Positions 25,295-34,789 are shown, numbered from the stretch's first letter. The stretch is 64,000 bases of DNA from Bradyrhizobium liaoningense (GCF_018130825.1 NZ_JAFCJS010000006.1:434001-498000), one strand, 5' to 3'. The notes: generated by a model from the letters alone, not told the origin. Program-made: numbers and translations.

Positions 25295-27808
25295 ATGGGC
25301 GAGGGCGCAGCGGAAGACAACGACCAGGCAGGCAGGGCACAGGCCCAGCAGCGCCTCGCGCAATGGGTCCGCGACTATAGCCGCCTGCCCGGCATCCCCG
25401 ACGAGTTCCTCGGTCCCGACGGTGCGCCCCGCGCGGTCTGGAGCCGCTTCTTCGACGCCTTCGGCGCGCTCGCGCCCGACGAGATCGAGCGGCGCTTCGG
25501 CATGGCCGACCGGCACCTCCGCGAGGCCGGCGTCACCTACCGCGCCCCCGGCGACAGCGCCGACCGGCCCTGGTCGCTGAGCCACCTGCCGTTGCTGATC
25601 GACGAGGCCGACTGGCAGCAGCTCTGCGCCGGCATCACCCAGCGTGCCGAGCTGCTCGAGCTCGTGTTGCGCGACATCTATGGCGAGGGCCGTCTCGTTG
25701 CGGAAGGCGCGCTCCCCGCGGCCGCGATCGCCGGCAGTCCCGAATATCTCCGGCCCGTCTGCGGCGTGCCGCCGCCCGGCGGGCGCTATCTCTCGATCTA
25801 TGCCGCCGATGTCGGCCGCGGCCCCGACGGCCGCTGGTGGGTACTCGGCGACCGCACCCAGGCGCCGTCAGGCGCGGGCTATGCGCTGGAGAACCGCCTG
25901 GTGCTCTCGCGCGCCTTCTCCGATCTCTACAAGTCGATGAACGTGCCGCGGGTCGCGCCGTTCTTCGAAGCGTTCCGCGACAGTCTTCGCGCCCGCGCCG
26001 ATCGCGACGAGCCGCGGATCGGCGTGCTGACGCCCGGCAGTTTCAGCGAGACCTATTTCGAGCATGCGACGCTGGCGCGCTATCTCGGCTTCCTCCTGGT
26101 CGAGGGCGACGATCTCGCCGTCAGCGACAATCGCATCCACATCCGCACCGTCGCCGGACTGAAGCGGCTGGATGTGATCTTGCGCCGCGTCGATTCCAAC
26201 TCGCTCGATCCGCTCGAGCTGGACGCGTCCTCGCGGTTGGGCGTGCCGGGCCTGATCGATGTGCTGCGCAAGGATGGCGTCGTCGTCGCCAACATGCCGG
26301 GCTCGGGCGTTTTGGAGGCGCGGGCGCTGCTCGGCTTCCTGCCGGCGCTGAGCCGCCGCCTGCTCGGCGAAGAGCTGAAGATGCCGCACATCGCGACCTG
26401 GTGGTGCGGCCAGCGCAACGCGCGCGAGGAGGTGTTGTCGCGGCTCGACGAGGTCGCGATCGAAGGCGCCTATCGCCGCGGCGTTCCCGGCTTCGACTCG
26501 AGCGGCCCGGTACTGGCGAGCGAGCTCGACGCATCCGGGCGCCAGCGCCTGATCGATGCCATCGCCGCGCGCGGCATGGACTATGTCGGCCAGGAGGTGG
26601 TGCGGCTCTCGACCATGCCGGTGTGGGAGCAGGGGCAGATCACGCCGCGTCCCTTCGTGCTGCGCGTGTTCGCGGCCGCAACCCCGGACGGCTGGGTCAT
26701 CATGCCCGGCGGCTTCTGCCGGATCGCAGAGCAAGCTGATGCGCGCGCGGTGTCGATGGGCGACGGCGCCCGCGCCGCCGACGTCTGGGTCGTCTCCGAC
26801 AAGCAGGTCTCGACCGCGACGCTGCTGCCCGCGACCGACAAGGTCCGCATCCGCCGCATCGCCGGCGTGCTGCCGAGCCGTGCCGCCGACAATCTGTTCT
26901 GGCTCGGCCGCTATCTCGAGCGCGCCGAGGCCACGCTGCGCCTGGTGCGCGCACTGGGCTCGCCGAGCGGGCCCAACAAGGGCACCGCGGCCTCGCTGCA
27001 ATCGTCCGAACGCATCCAGCGCATGCTGGTGGCCTGGGGCGCGATCTCGCAGACCTCGCGCACGGCGCCCGGACGCATCGCCGCCGAGGCGCTGCAGAGC
27101 GCGGAGCGCTTCGGCTCGGCGCTGTCGCTGGTCCGCGCGGCGCAGCGCACCGCGACGTCCTTGCGCGAGCGGCTGTCGCCCGACGCCTGGCAGGTCATCA
27201 CCGAGATGGCGGAGCGCCTCGCCTATGAGGTCGAGGACGACGACAGCGTGCTCAGCGCCGCCGAGCTGACCTTGCAGGAGCTGGCGAGCTTCGCCGGCCT
27301 TGCGCAGGAGAACATGAACCGCGCGGCCGGCTGGCGCTTCCTCGACATCGGCCGGCGCACCGAGCGCGCCATCAACACCACGCGCTTTGCACGTCAATTT
27401 GCATATGACGAGGCCGGCGACGAGGATCTCGACATCCTGCTGACGCTGGTGGATTCCCAGATCACCTACCGCTCGCGCTATTTGCTGGCGCCGATCCTCG
27501 CCCCCGTGCGCGACCTCGCGGTGCTCGACAGCTACAATCCGCGTTCGGTGGCGTTCCAGGTCGCGACCTTGAACGAGCACATCGCGGCGCTGCCGAGCCT
27601 GAAGGAGCACGGCCTGATCGAGCAGCCGCAGCGGCTTGCGGTGGCGGTGCAGGCGATGCTGGCGACGGCCGAGGCCGAGAAGCTCGAGGTCAAGACGCTG
27701 TTCGCGCTGGAGCAGGATCTGCTCAGCCTTGCCGAGGCGATCGGGCTGCACTATTTCCCGCACGGCCCCAATGCCAGCCGGCCGGAAAAGCTGACGGGGC
27801 TGGCGTGA
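25295..27808 (+). CDS. Circularly permuted ATP-grasp protein fused to alpha-E domain
   Basis: An 837-residue two-part protein. Residues ~1-480 are a circularly permuted ATP-grasp ligase (DUF404/DUF407 type): RYLSIYAADVGRGPDGRWWV, GDRTQAPSGAGYALENR, RIGVLTPGSFSETYFEHATL, LRRVDSNSLDPLELD. Residues ~520-837 are the helical alpha-E domain (DUF403), beginning ADNLFWLGRYLERAEATLRL. Often these are two separate genes; here they are fused. It starts 24 nt after the first transglutaminase gene, and its TGA overlaps the GTG of the next gene. Predicted role: ATP-dependent amide ligation, possibly of a short peptide tag. Confidence 0.9.
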   Translation: MGEGAAEDNDQAGRAQAQQRLAQWVRDYSRLPGIPDEFLGPDGAPRAVWSRFFDAFGALAPDEIERRFGMADRHLREAGVTYRAPGDSADRPWSLSHLPLLIDEADWQQLCAGITQRAELLELVLRDIYGEGRLVAEGALPAAAIAGSPEYLRPVCGVPPPGGRYLSIYAADVGRGPDGRWWVLGDRTQAPSGAGYALENRLVLSRAFSDLYKSMNVPRVAPFFEAFRDSLRARADRDEPRIGVLTPGSFSETYFEHATLARYLGFLLVEGDDLAVSDNRIHIRTVAGLKRLDVILRRVDSNSLDPLELDASSRLGVPGLIDVLRKDGVVVANMPGSGVLEARALLGFLPALSRRLLGEELKMPHIATWWCGQRNAREEVLSRLDEVAIEGAYRRGVPGFDSSGPVLASELDASGRQRLIDAIAARGMDYVGQEVVRLSTMPVWEQGQITPRPFVLRVFAAATPDGWVIMPGGFCRIAEQADARAVSMGDGARAADVWVVSDKQVSTATLLPATDKVRIRRIAGVLPSRAADNLFWLGRYLERAEATLRLVRALGSPSGPNKGTAASLQSSERIQRMLVAWGAISQTSRTAPGRIAAEALQSAERFGSALSLVRAAQRTATSLRERLSPDAWQVITEMAERLAYEVEDDDSVLSAAELTLQELASFAGLAQENMNRAAGWRFLDIGRRTERAINTTRFARQFAYDEAGDEDLDILLTLVDSQITYRSRYLLAPILAPVRDLAVLDSYNPRSVAFQVATLNEHIAALPSLKEHGLIEQPQRLAVAVQAMLATAEAEKLEVKTLFALEQDLLSLAEAIGLHYFPHGPNASRPEKLTGLA

Positions 27809-28683
27809 TCTACGACATCCGTCACGTCACGACCTACGAATACGAAAGTCCGGTCAGCTTCGCCCGCTGCACGCTGCGGCTGGAGCCGAGAGGCGGCAAC
27901 GGCCAGGAGCTGATTTCGCACCAGGTCGAGATCCGTCCGCGCCCCGCCGAACGCAATGTCCGTCGCGATTTCTTCGGCACGCTGACCGAGAGCGTGGTGA
28001 TCGAGGCCGCGCATCGCAATCTGCGCATCGACTCGCGCTCGCGCGTCTCCGTCACGCGCCAGCCGCCGGCGCGCGATGCGGTCAGTCCGTCCTGGGAGAG
28101 CATCCGCGATATCGCGTTCGAAGCGACCAGCCTCGGCCCCTCATCGCCGGTCGGCTATGTCTTTGCGAGCCCCCTGGTGCCGGTGCTGCGCCCGGTCAGC
28201 GCCTATGCGGCGGAAAGCTTTCCGCCCGGCGAGGGTATCCTCAAAGGCGCGGTCGATCTCATGCATCGCATTCGCAACGAGTTTCGCTACGACCCCAAGG
28301 CCACCGTGATCTCGACGCCGCTCAACGAGGTCTTCGACAAGCGCCACGGCGTCTGCCAGGACTTTGCCCATGTGATGATCGCAGGGCTGCGCGGGCTCGG
28401 TCTTCCCGCCGCCTATGTCAGCGGTTACTTGCGGACCATCCCGCCGCCGGGCCAGCCGCGCCTGCAGGGCGCCGACGCCACCCATGCCTGGGTCTCGCTG
28501 TGGTGCGGGGCGGAGCTGGGCTGGGTCGATTTCGACCCGACCAACGATCTTCTGGTTGCGAACGACCATATCGTGCTTGCGGTCGCACGCGACTTCTCCG
28601 ACGTCTCGCCGGTCGACGGCATCATCGTCGGCTCGCCGAAGCAGAAGCTCGGCGTCGCCGTCGACGTGCTGCTGGTGGAGTGA
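27805..28683 (+). CDS. Transglutaminase-like cysteine protease-fold protein
   Basis: A 292-residue stand-alone transglutaminase-core protein. The N-terminal domain MIYDIRHVTTYEYESPVSFA is followed by the catalytic Cys184 (HGVCQDFAHVMI), His227 (DATHAWVSLW) and Asp (GWVDFDPTNDLL). The GTG start overlaps the previous stop (GTGA), giving tight coupling. It is probably the hydrolase or transamidase acting on the product of the ATP-grasp ligase, alongside the larger DUF2126 fusion. Third and apparently last gene of the operon. Confidence 0.9.
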   Translation: MIYDIRHVTTYEYESPVSFARCTLRLEPRGGNGQELISHQVEIRPRPAERNVRRDFFGTLTESVVIEAAHRNLRIDSRSRVSVTRQPPARDAVSPSWESIRDIAFEATSLGPSSPVGYVFASPLVPVLRPVSAYAAESFPPGEGILKGAVDLMHRIRNEFRYDPKATVISTPLNEVFDKRHGVCQDFAHVMIAGLRGLGLPAAYVSGYLRTIPPPGQPRLQGADATHAWVSLWCGAELGWVDFDPTNDLLVANDHIVLAVARDFSDVSPVDGIIVGSPKQKLGVAVDVLLVE

Positions 28684-29002
28684 CGGCGGCCTCCGCCGTC
28701 CCGGCCGCGAAGACGATGCAGGCGCATGCGCCCGGCTGCGGTCCATTGCGCCAGCCTTGCGCTGACGTCCGATAAAGCGAATTTGATTTCCGCGCCTGGA
28801 CTGAGCCTTCCCACCCGTCGGCCCGGCTGCATCGCGCCGCGACCGCCACCACAATCTTGCAGGGCACAAGAGCAACTTAATTTACGGATTTGGGGCGCGG
28901 GATTTGGCCCCCCGGCCCAAGATGGGCTATGCTGGCTCTCGCGTCGAGGACAATAACGTCGGGAGCTGGCGTGGGACACCACCGACAAGCGGGGCTGCAT
29001 CC
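28684..29002. other. 319-bp region between transglutaminase operon and HD gene
   Basis: No gene is supported. The HD-domain frame stays open upstream to 28904, so an N-terminal extension of about 33 residues is possible, but its composition does not look like the family. I see no clear terminator or regulator site. Confidence 0.4.
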
Positions 29003-29830
29003 ATGTTGACGTTGCCGAGACTGGCGGCTGAATCCCTGGAGAAGTTGCTGGGCTCGTTCATGCGTCGCAGGTACGGCGAAGAGTCGGCGAACGTCATCGA
29101 GAGCGCCACCCGCACCACCATGGAATGCATCGGCAACAGCGATGCGCTCTACCACAACATCGAGCATACGATGCTGGTGACTTTGGCGGGCCATTCCATT
29201 CTCAGCGGGCGATACCTTCACACTCACCTGGAGGCGGAGGACTACGTTCATGTCCTGATCGCCTGCCTCGCGCACGACATCGGCTATGTCCGCGGCCTGT
29301 TTCCGGAGGATGACGAAGATGGGTTCATCATCGACGAAGCCGGGACCAAGGTGTCGCTGCCGCGCGGCGCTTCGGATGCCAGTCTGATGATGTATCACGT
29401 CGATCGCTCGCAACTGTTCGTGCGGCGGCGGCTGCCGCCGATCCGCGGCCTCGACTCTGAGCGCATTGTCCGCGCCATCGAGGGGACGCGCTTCCCGGCC
29501 CGTGAGGGCCAGGACTATGACGACGAAGCCTCGATCCTGCGCGCCGCCGATTTCATCGGCCAGCTCGGCGATCCCAACTATCTGCGCAAGGCCAACGCGC
29601 TCTACTACGAGTTCGAGGAAGTGGGCATGAACCGGCAGCTCGGCTACGACTCGCCCGCGGACATTGTGAACCGCTATCCACAATTCTACTGGAATAGCGT
29701 CGCACCGCACATCCAGACCGAGATCGGCTATCTCAACAAGACCGAGATCGGCCGGCAGTGGATCGCCAATCTCTACAGCAACGTATTCCGCGCCGAGCGC
29801 GACATCTCGCTGTCAGGGCCGCAGAAGTAG
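29003..29830 (+). CDS. HD-domain metal-dependent phosphohydrolase
   Basis: A 275-residue HD/PDEase-fold protein. Metal-binding motifs are the His in YHNIEHTMLVTLAGHS and the HD doublet in CLAHDIGYVRGLFPE; a later Asp (RAADFIGQLGD) completes H...HD...D. HD hydrolases usually act on nucleotides or other phosphoesters. ATG 29003 (MLTLPRLAAE) is used, with only a weak SD. It is monocistronic, ending before a GTAGCCCGG palindrome. Substrate unknown. Confidence 0.83.
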   Translation: MLTLPRLAAESLEKLLGSFMRRRYGEESANVIESATRTTMECIGNSDALYHNIEHTMLVTLAGHSILSGRYLHTHLEAEDYVHVLIACLAHDIGYVRGLFPEDDEDGFIIDEAGTKVSLPRGASDASLMMYHVDRSQLFVRRRLPPIRGLDSERIVRAIEGTRFPAREGQDYDDEASILRAADFIGQLGDPNYLRKANALYYEFEEVGMNRQLGYDSPADIVNRYPQFYWNSVAPHIQTEIGYLNKTEIGRQWIANLYSNVFRAERDISLSGPQK

Positions 29831-29837
29831 TCCTCTT

Positions 29838-29918
29838 GTAGCCCGGATGGAGCGAAGCGAAATCCGGGATTCGCGGATGCAGGCGTTCCCGGATTACGCT
29901 TCGCTCCATCCGGGCTAC
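29838..29918. repeat. Intergenic palindromic element, GTAGCCCGGATGGAG family
   Basis: GTAGCCCGGATGGAGCGAAG on the left, CTTCGCTCCATCCGGGCTAC on the right, inner AAATCCGGGA/TCCCGGATTA. A second copy of the family seen at 21810-21895. Confidence 0.87.
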
Positions 29919-29943
29919 GAAGGCCCAACTCCGTGAGAAAACC

Positions 29944-30834
29944 ATGCAACAAAAAACCATCGCCACGGATGTCCTCGACATCGCCTATCTCGAATACGGC
30001 TCCGCCGACGGCTGGCCCTGCATCATGGGCCACGGCTTTCCCTATGACGTGAACGCCTATGCCGCGGCCGCGCCGATCATCGCAGAGGCCGGCGCGCGGG
30101 TGCTGGTGCCCTGGCTGCGCGGCTACGGGCCGACGCGCTTTCGTTCCGCCGCAACGCTGCGCTCCGGCGAGCAGGCGGCGCTTGGCGCCGATCTCCTATC
30201 CTTCATGGATGCGCTTCACATCGAGCGCGCAATCGTCGGGGGCTATGATTGGGGCGGCCGCGCGGCCTGCGTTGTTTCGGCATTGTATCCCGAACGCGTC
30301 GTCGGGCTCGTCTCCGGCAATTCCTACAACATCCAGAACATCGCCCGATCGATGGAGCCGGCCTCGCCGCCGGAGGAGGCGGCGTTCTGGTATATATATC
30401 TCTTCCACAACGAACGCGGCCGTCGCGCGCTGGAACGCAACCGCCGCGGCTTCGCCCGCCAGCTCTGGTCGATGTGGTCGCCGACATGGGCCTTCGACGA
30501 CGCGACGTTCGAGAACAGCGCGGCGTCTTTCGACAACCCCGACTTCGTCGATGTGGTGATCCACTCCTATCGCCACCGCTACGCGCTGGTCGAAGGCGAT
30601 CCCGCCTACGCCGCGATCGAGGCCAGGCTCGCCGCGCAGCCGCCGATCCGCGTGCCGACCATCGCGATCGACGGCGACAGCGACGGCGTCAATCCCGGCA
30701 CCGCGCACCATGCGCCAAAGTTCGAAGGCTTCTTCGAGCGGCGCGTGTTCGCCGGCGCCGGCCATAATTTGCCGCAGGAGCGGCCGGCCGAATGGGCGCA
30801 GGCCGTGCGCGATGTGCGCGCAGCCGGGTCCTGA
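29944..30834 (+). CDS. Alpha/beta hydrolase with Asp nucleophile (epoxide hydrolase/dehalogenase-like)
   Basis: A 296-residue alpha/beta-hydrolase. The nucleophile elbow is GGYDWGG with Asp102, the type used by epoxide hydrolases and haloalkane/haloacid dehalogenases, not Ser esterases. The oxyanion-hole HGFP is at about residues 30-33 and the catalytic His is in GAGHNLPQE. No signal peptide is seen, so it is cytosolic. It is followed by the Rieske-FAD reductase in the same direction at 78 nt. Substrate unknown. Confidence 0.87.
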   Translation: MQQKTIATDVLDIAYLEYGSADGWPCIMGHGFPYDVNAYAAAAPIIAEAGARVLVPWLRGYGPTRFRSAATLRSGEQAALGADLLSFMDALHIERAIVGGYDWGGRAACVVSALYPERVVGLVSGNSYNIQNIARSMEPASPPEEAAFWYIYLFHNERGRRALERNRRGFARQLWSMWSPTWAFDDATFENSAASFDNPDFVDVVIHSYRHRYALVEGDPAYAAIEARLAAQPPIRVPTIAIDGDSDGVNPGTAHHAPKFEGFFERRVFAGAGHNLPQERPAEWAQAVRDVRAAGS

Positions 30835-30848
30835 TTTTCGCGATCGCA

Positions 30849-30873
30849 GGAACTTTTTGCGCGTCCCGCCGTC
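30849..30873 (+). promoter_or_regulatory. Possible EcfG-type promoter, one mismatch
   Basis: GGAAC, 16 nt, then CGTC, against the alphaproteobacterial EcfG consensus GGAAC-N16/17-CGTT. It ends 39 nt before the Rieske-FAD reductase ATG. One mismatch in the -10 part keeps the confidence low. Confidence 0.35.
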
Positions 30874-30912
30874 CAATTCCTGAGTTGCGCGTCAAGCCGT
30901 CAGGAGGTGACC

Positions 30913-32436
30913 ATGAGCGAGGACAAGAAGCCGAGCGGGCCGGATCTGACCACGGGCGTATCGCTCGCCGACTTCAAGGACGGCAAGCTGCTCGGCCATG
31001 TCGGGAGCGAAGACGTCCTGCTGGTGCAGGCCGGTGGAGAGATCTTCGCGATCGAGCCAGCCTGCAGCCACTATCACGGTCCGCTCGCCGACGGCCTCGT
31101 GGTCGGCGACACCATCCGCTGTCCGTGGCATCACGCCTGCTTCTCCTTGCGCACAGGCGAGGCCAGCCGTCCGCCGGCATTGAACGCGCTGGCGGTGTGG
31201 GAGGTGACAAGGGACCAGGACAGGATCTTGGTTCAGCGCAAGCGCGAGGCGCCGAAGCCGTCGGCAGCGCATCGCACTGCGCCGACACCCGAAAAATTCG
31301 TGATCGTCGGCGGCGGCGCCGCCGGCTTCGCCGCGGCCGAGACACTCCAGCGTGAGGGCTTTGCCGGCGCCATCACCATGCTCAGCAATGACGGCGCGAT
31401 GCCGGTCGACCGTCCCAACCTCTCCAAGGATTACCTCGCCGGCAACGCGCCGGAGGATTGGCTGCCGCTGCGGGGCGAGGACTACTATCAGAGCACCGGC
31501 ATCGATCTCAGGCTCAACACGAACGTTGTGAGGATCGATCCAAGAGCACGCCGCGTGACCCTCGCCAATGGCGACAGCCTGCCGTTCGACCGGCTGCTGC
31601 TCGCGACCGGCGCCGAGCCCGTCAAGTTGCAGATCCCGGGCGCGGAGCAGCCGCACGTCCACACCTTGCGCTCCGTCGCCGACAGCCGCGCCATCATCAA
31701 GGCCGCCGGCAGTGCGAAGCGCGCGCTGGTGATCGGTGCCAGCTTCATCGGCCTGGAAGTCGCGGCGTCCTTGCGGGCGCGCAAGCTCGACGTGCACGTG
31801 GTCGCGCCGGAAGAGCGGCCGATGCAGAAGGTGCTTGGGCCCGAGATGGGCGACTTCATTCGCGCCCTGCACGAAGAGAACGGCGTCAACTTCCACCTCG
31901 AGGACACCGTTGAGAGGCTCGACGGCACCCGCGCCACGCTGAAGAGCGGCGCCGTCATCGAGACAGACCTGGTCGTGGTCGGCATCGGCGTCAAGCCGCG
32001 CCTGGCGCTGGCCGAGCAGGCGGGTCTTGCCGCCGATCGCGGCGTCAGCGTGACTGAATATCTCGAAACCAGCGTCGCCGGCATCTTCGCCGCCGGCGAC
32101 ATCGCGCGCTGGCCCGATCCGCATTCGCGGCACACCATCCGCGTCGAGCATTGGGTGGTGGCGGAGCGCCAGGGCCAGACCGCGGCACGCAACATGCTCG
32201 GCAGGCGCGAGCGCTTCGACGCCGTGCCGTTCTTCTGGTCCCAGCACTACGACGTCCCGATCAACTATGTCGGTCACGCCGAGAGCTTCGACGAGGTCGC
32301 CATCGACGGCAGCATTTCCGGCAAGGACTGCCTGTTGAAGTACCGCAAGGGCGGCCACGTGCTTGCCGTCGCTTCAATTTATCGCGATCTCGACAATCTC
32401 AAGGCCGAGCTCGAGATGGAGCGCTCGCGCGGCTGA
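30913..32436 (+). CDS. Rieske [2Fe-2S]-FAD oxidoreductase fusion (AIFM3-like ferredoxin reductase)
   Basis: A 507-residue fusion. The N-terminal Rieske domain has cluster ligands Cys and His in ACSHYHG and Cys and His in CPWHHACF. The C-terminal pyridine-nucleotide-disulfide/ferredoxin-reductase domain has the FAD motif VIVGGGAAGFAAAE, the NAD(P) motif VIGASFIGLEVAASL and the FAD-binding IFAAGDIARWPDP. Bacterial counterparts of AIFM3 carry this arrangement. The start at ATG 30913 has an excellent AGGAGGTGA. Electrons probably pass from NAD(P)H through FAD to the Rieske centre, but the final acceptor is unknown. Confidence 0.92.
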   Translation: MSEDKKPSGPDLTTGVSLADFKDGKLLGHVGSEDVLLVQAGGEIFAIEPACSHYHGPLADGLVVGDTIRCPWHHACFSLRTGEASRPPALNALAVWEVTRDQDRILVQRKREAPKPSAAHRTAPTPEKFVIVGGGAAGFAAAETLQREGFAGAITMLSNDGAMPVDRPNLSKDYLAGNAPEDWLPLRGEDYYQSTGIDLRLNTNVVRIDPRARRVTLANGDSLPFDRLLLATGAEPVKLQIPGAEQPHVHTLRSVADSRAIIKAAGSAKRALVIGASFIGLEVAASLRARKLDVHVVAPEERPMQKVLGPEMGDFIRALHEENGVNFHLEDTVERLDGTRATLKSGAVIETDLVVVGIGVKPRLALAEQAGLAADRGVSVTEYLETSVAGIFAAGDIARWPDPHSRHTIRVEHWVVAERQGQTAARNMLGRRERFDAVPFFWSQHYDVPINYVGHAESFDEVAIDGSISGKDCLLKYRKGGHVLAVASIYRDLDNLKAELEMERSRG

Positions 32437-32563
32437 TGCACCGCATTCGACCTTGATTTGCGTCAATGTTGCTGCCGGGAAGGGTGCTCTGCTGGCTGTC
32501 GTCCCGGCACGGTACGTGCTATTCTGGCGTGTGCCCCCGGGCTTCGATGCAGGAGTGGCAGCC

Positions 32564-33139
32564 ATGACCAGTGCTTCTGACACGTCTCATCATCCAAGCC
32601 TCGGCTCCGGCATCACGGCGCTGCATGCCAAATGGGGCTGGATCGTCGCGCTCGGCGTCGTTTATCTCATTGCCGGCTTCATTGCGCTCGGCAGCATGGT
32701 GATGGCGACGGTGGCGAGCGTCATCGTGGTCGGCGCCATGATGATCGTCGCCGGCGTGACGGAGATCATCGGTGCTTTCCAGCTCAAGAGCTGGGGCAAG
32801 TTCCTGATCTGGGCCCTGCTCGGAGTGCTCTATGTCATCGCGGGCTTCCTCACCTTCGAGAACCCGCTATTCGCCGCGGTTCTGCTGACGCTGTTCCTCG
32901 GCGCCTCGCTGATCGCCTCCGGCGCCGTCAGGCTGTTTCTCGCCTTCAGCATGAAGCGCGAGAGCCCCTGGATCTGGGTGGCGCTGTCGGCCGTCATCAC
33001 GCTGCTGCTCGGGCTCTTGATCCTGGCGCGCTGGCCGGTGAACAGCGTCTACATCCTCGGCCTGTTCCTCGGCATCGACCTGATCATGGCCGGCGCCGGC
33101 TGGATCAGCCTCGGGTTCAGCCTGAAGCGGCGCAGCTGA
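32564..33139 (+). CDS. HdeD-family membrane protein
   Basis: A 191-residue integral membrane protein with about six hydrophobic segments (for example WGWIVALGVVYLIAGFIAL, FLIWALLGVLYVIAGFLTF, IWVALSAVITLLLGLLIL). The repeat of DUF308/HdeD halves is apparent. In E. coli HdeD supports acid resistance. ATG 32564 has AGGAGTGG; the frame is open 67 codons upstream into the preceding gene, but that part is a shadow. It follows the Rieske-FAD gene by 127 bp. Confidence 0.87.
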   Translation: MTSASDTSHHPSLGSGITALHAKWGWIVALGVVYLIAGFIALGSMVMATVASVIVVGAMMIVAGVTEIIGAFQLKSWGKFLIWALLGVLYVIAGFLTFENPLFAAVLLTLFLGASLIASGAVRLFLAFSMKRESPWIWVALSAVITLLLGLLILARWPVNSVYILGLFLGIDLIMAGAGWISLGFSLKRRS

Positions 33140-33162
33140 AACCTCCGGTGAAGTGCGCGGCA

Positions 33163-33205
33163 CTGAAGCGCGATCAGATTCGGATGAATCGTCATCGCGC
33201 TTCAG
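33163..33205. repeat. Short inverted repeat between convergent genes
   Basis: CTGAAGCGCGAT at one end and ATCGCGCTTCAG at the other form perfect 12-bp arms, with GATTCGGATGAATC inside. It sits between the hdeD-like gene and the convergent M81 gene and could serve as a stem-loop terminator without a U-tract. Confidence 0.6.
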
Positions 33206-33271
33206 GTTGAAGTTTGCGCATGACCTTTCCGGTCAACCGCTTCGCACCTTTCCGGATGATGCTTCAGCAGA

Positions 33272-34789
33272 TCAATCCAGTGGCATCTCGTCGAGCGGCC
33301 AGATCGGGCGGCGAACCCTGCGATAAATGAGGGTCGTGTAGTCATTCGTGGCAAGGCCGCCGCTGTCGGCCAGGATCACCTCCTTGGCCATCGGCCCGAA
33401 AGCGGCGCGGAAGTGGTGGGCGGACTTGACCGCGACGACCCGAAACTGCGCCGGCTCCGCGCCGAGAATTCGGAACATTTCTTGATCATAGGTTTGCAGC
33501 GTGTTGGTCGACAGGGCGATCGAGATGCCGCTCACCTCGAGCAGGGCGGAGGGGCCGAGTGTCATGGGCTGACCGGCATTCATCGGTCCCTCGCAGACGA
33601 ACGCACCGTCCGACAGCGCGGCGACGCGTCCGGCCAGGGTGAGTGGCGGCCCGTAGCTCGCGGGATCGCGCTTGGCGCCGACAACGACGTCGAGGCTGGC
33701 CCCGAGACCCGCGGCATGACAGCGGGCGGCGGCTTCGGGATCGCCGAGGACGCCGAGGAGCACGCCCTTGACGTTGGCCTTCAGAAGCGTCTCCAACAGG
33801 CGGACGCCGTCGCCATAGGCGCCTGAACCCGGGTTGTCGCTGTAGTCGGAAATGACAAAGGGACGGGTATCGGCGACATCGGCTGCGGCCTCCGCGGCAA
33901 GCTTGGTCGCGGTCGGCAAATCATACACCGCGACAGTGACCTCCGCGCGGCGACGGTACATCTCGTCGTAGAGCGCGGCCGCAGCCTGCCGCGCCGCCGT
34001 CTCGGCGGCGTTATGCGAGGCATCGTAGGTCACCTGCACGCTGGGGCCGACCTCGGCAATGTCCGAGCGGCTGAAGCCCGCGCAGACGTCGACCGACAAC
34101 AGGCCGGGCGTTTGTGCCTCCATGTCCGCAGCGCGCGCCAGGAGATCGCTCATCACGCCGCCCTGGGTTCGTCCGTGATTGCATCCGTCGAGCAGCGGTC
34201 CTTGCAGGTGGACGACCTTCGGACGGATCTTGCCGTCCATCGCCGATTGCAGCAGATCGGCCGCGCGGAGTGCCGTCTCGTATTGGTCGATATGCGGATA
34301 GGTCCGGTAGGGCAGCATGATGTTGGCCAGCCGGCCCATGCGTTCGGTGACGTTGGCATGCAGGTCGAGCGTCACCGCGATCGGGATCGTGTCGCCGAGC
34401 CGCTTGCGCAATCCTTCCAGCAGCGCACCCTCGGCATCCTCGTCGGTCTCGGTCACCATCGCGCCGTGCAATGCGAGGATGACGCCGTCGAGCGGTCCCG
34501 TCTCGCAGGCCTCGTAGACCAGGCGTTGCAGTGCGGCCCAGCAGTCGGCTGTCACCTTGCCGGACGGCGTGGCCGAGGCTGCAATCGGCTGCACCAGGGT
34601 CCAGCCGTAGCGTTTGGCCGCAGCCAGATGCCCGGCGATCTCCATCTTGGTGGCGCCGAGCGCGGGAGCGATCTCGGCTCCCAGGAGAAACAGCCGCTTG
34701 CGGTAATCATCGAGCATGGTCGGAACGATCGAGAACGTGTTGGTCTCGTGGGCGATCTGCGCGGAGAGCACACGTCGCGTCTGGCTCAT
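33272..34789 (-). CDS. M81-family protein (MlrC/microcystinase C-like)
   Basis: A 505-residue zinc-dependent MlrC-family protein (DUF1485 N-terminal and MlrC C-terminal domains). It begins RVLSAQIAHETNTFSIVPT. Metal-site candidates are the His and Glu of HETNTF, the Asp/His of VTLDLHANVT and the His of YRTYPHIDQYETA. Only in Sphingomonas is a member known to cleave linearised microcystin. In rhizobia such genes usually sit with transporters and probably hydrolyse an amide or cyclic imide. It is divergent from an ABC binding-protein gene, which supports uptake of its substrate. Confidence 0.87.
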   Translation of the reverse strand: MSQTRRVLSAQIAHETNTFSIVPTMLDDYRKRLFLLGAEIAPALGATKMEIAGHLAAAKRYGWTLVQPIAASATPSGKVTADCWAALQRLVYEACETGPLDGVILALHGAMVTETDEDAEGALLEGLRKRLGDTIPIAVTLDLHANVTERMGRLANIMLPYRTYPHIDQYETALRAADLLQSAMDGKIRPKVVHLQGPLLDGCNHGRTQGGVMSDLLARAADMEAQTPGLLSVDVCAGFSRSDIAEVGPSVQVTYDASHNAAETAARQAAAALYDEMYRRRAEVTVAVYDLPTATKLAAEAAADVADTRPFVISDYSDNPGSGAYGDGVRLLETLLKANVKGVLLGVLGDPEAAARCHAAGLGASLDVVVGAKRDPASYGPPLTLAGRVAALSDGAFVCEGPMNAGQPMTLGPSALLEVSGISIALSTNTLQTYDQEMFRILGAEPAQFRVVAVKSAHHFRAAFGPMAKEVILADSGGLATNDYTTLIYRRVRRPIWPLDEMPLD

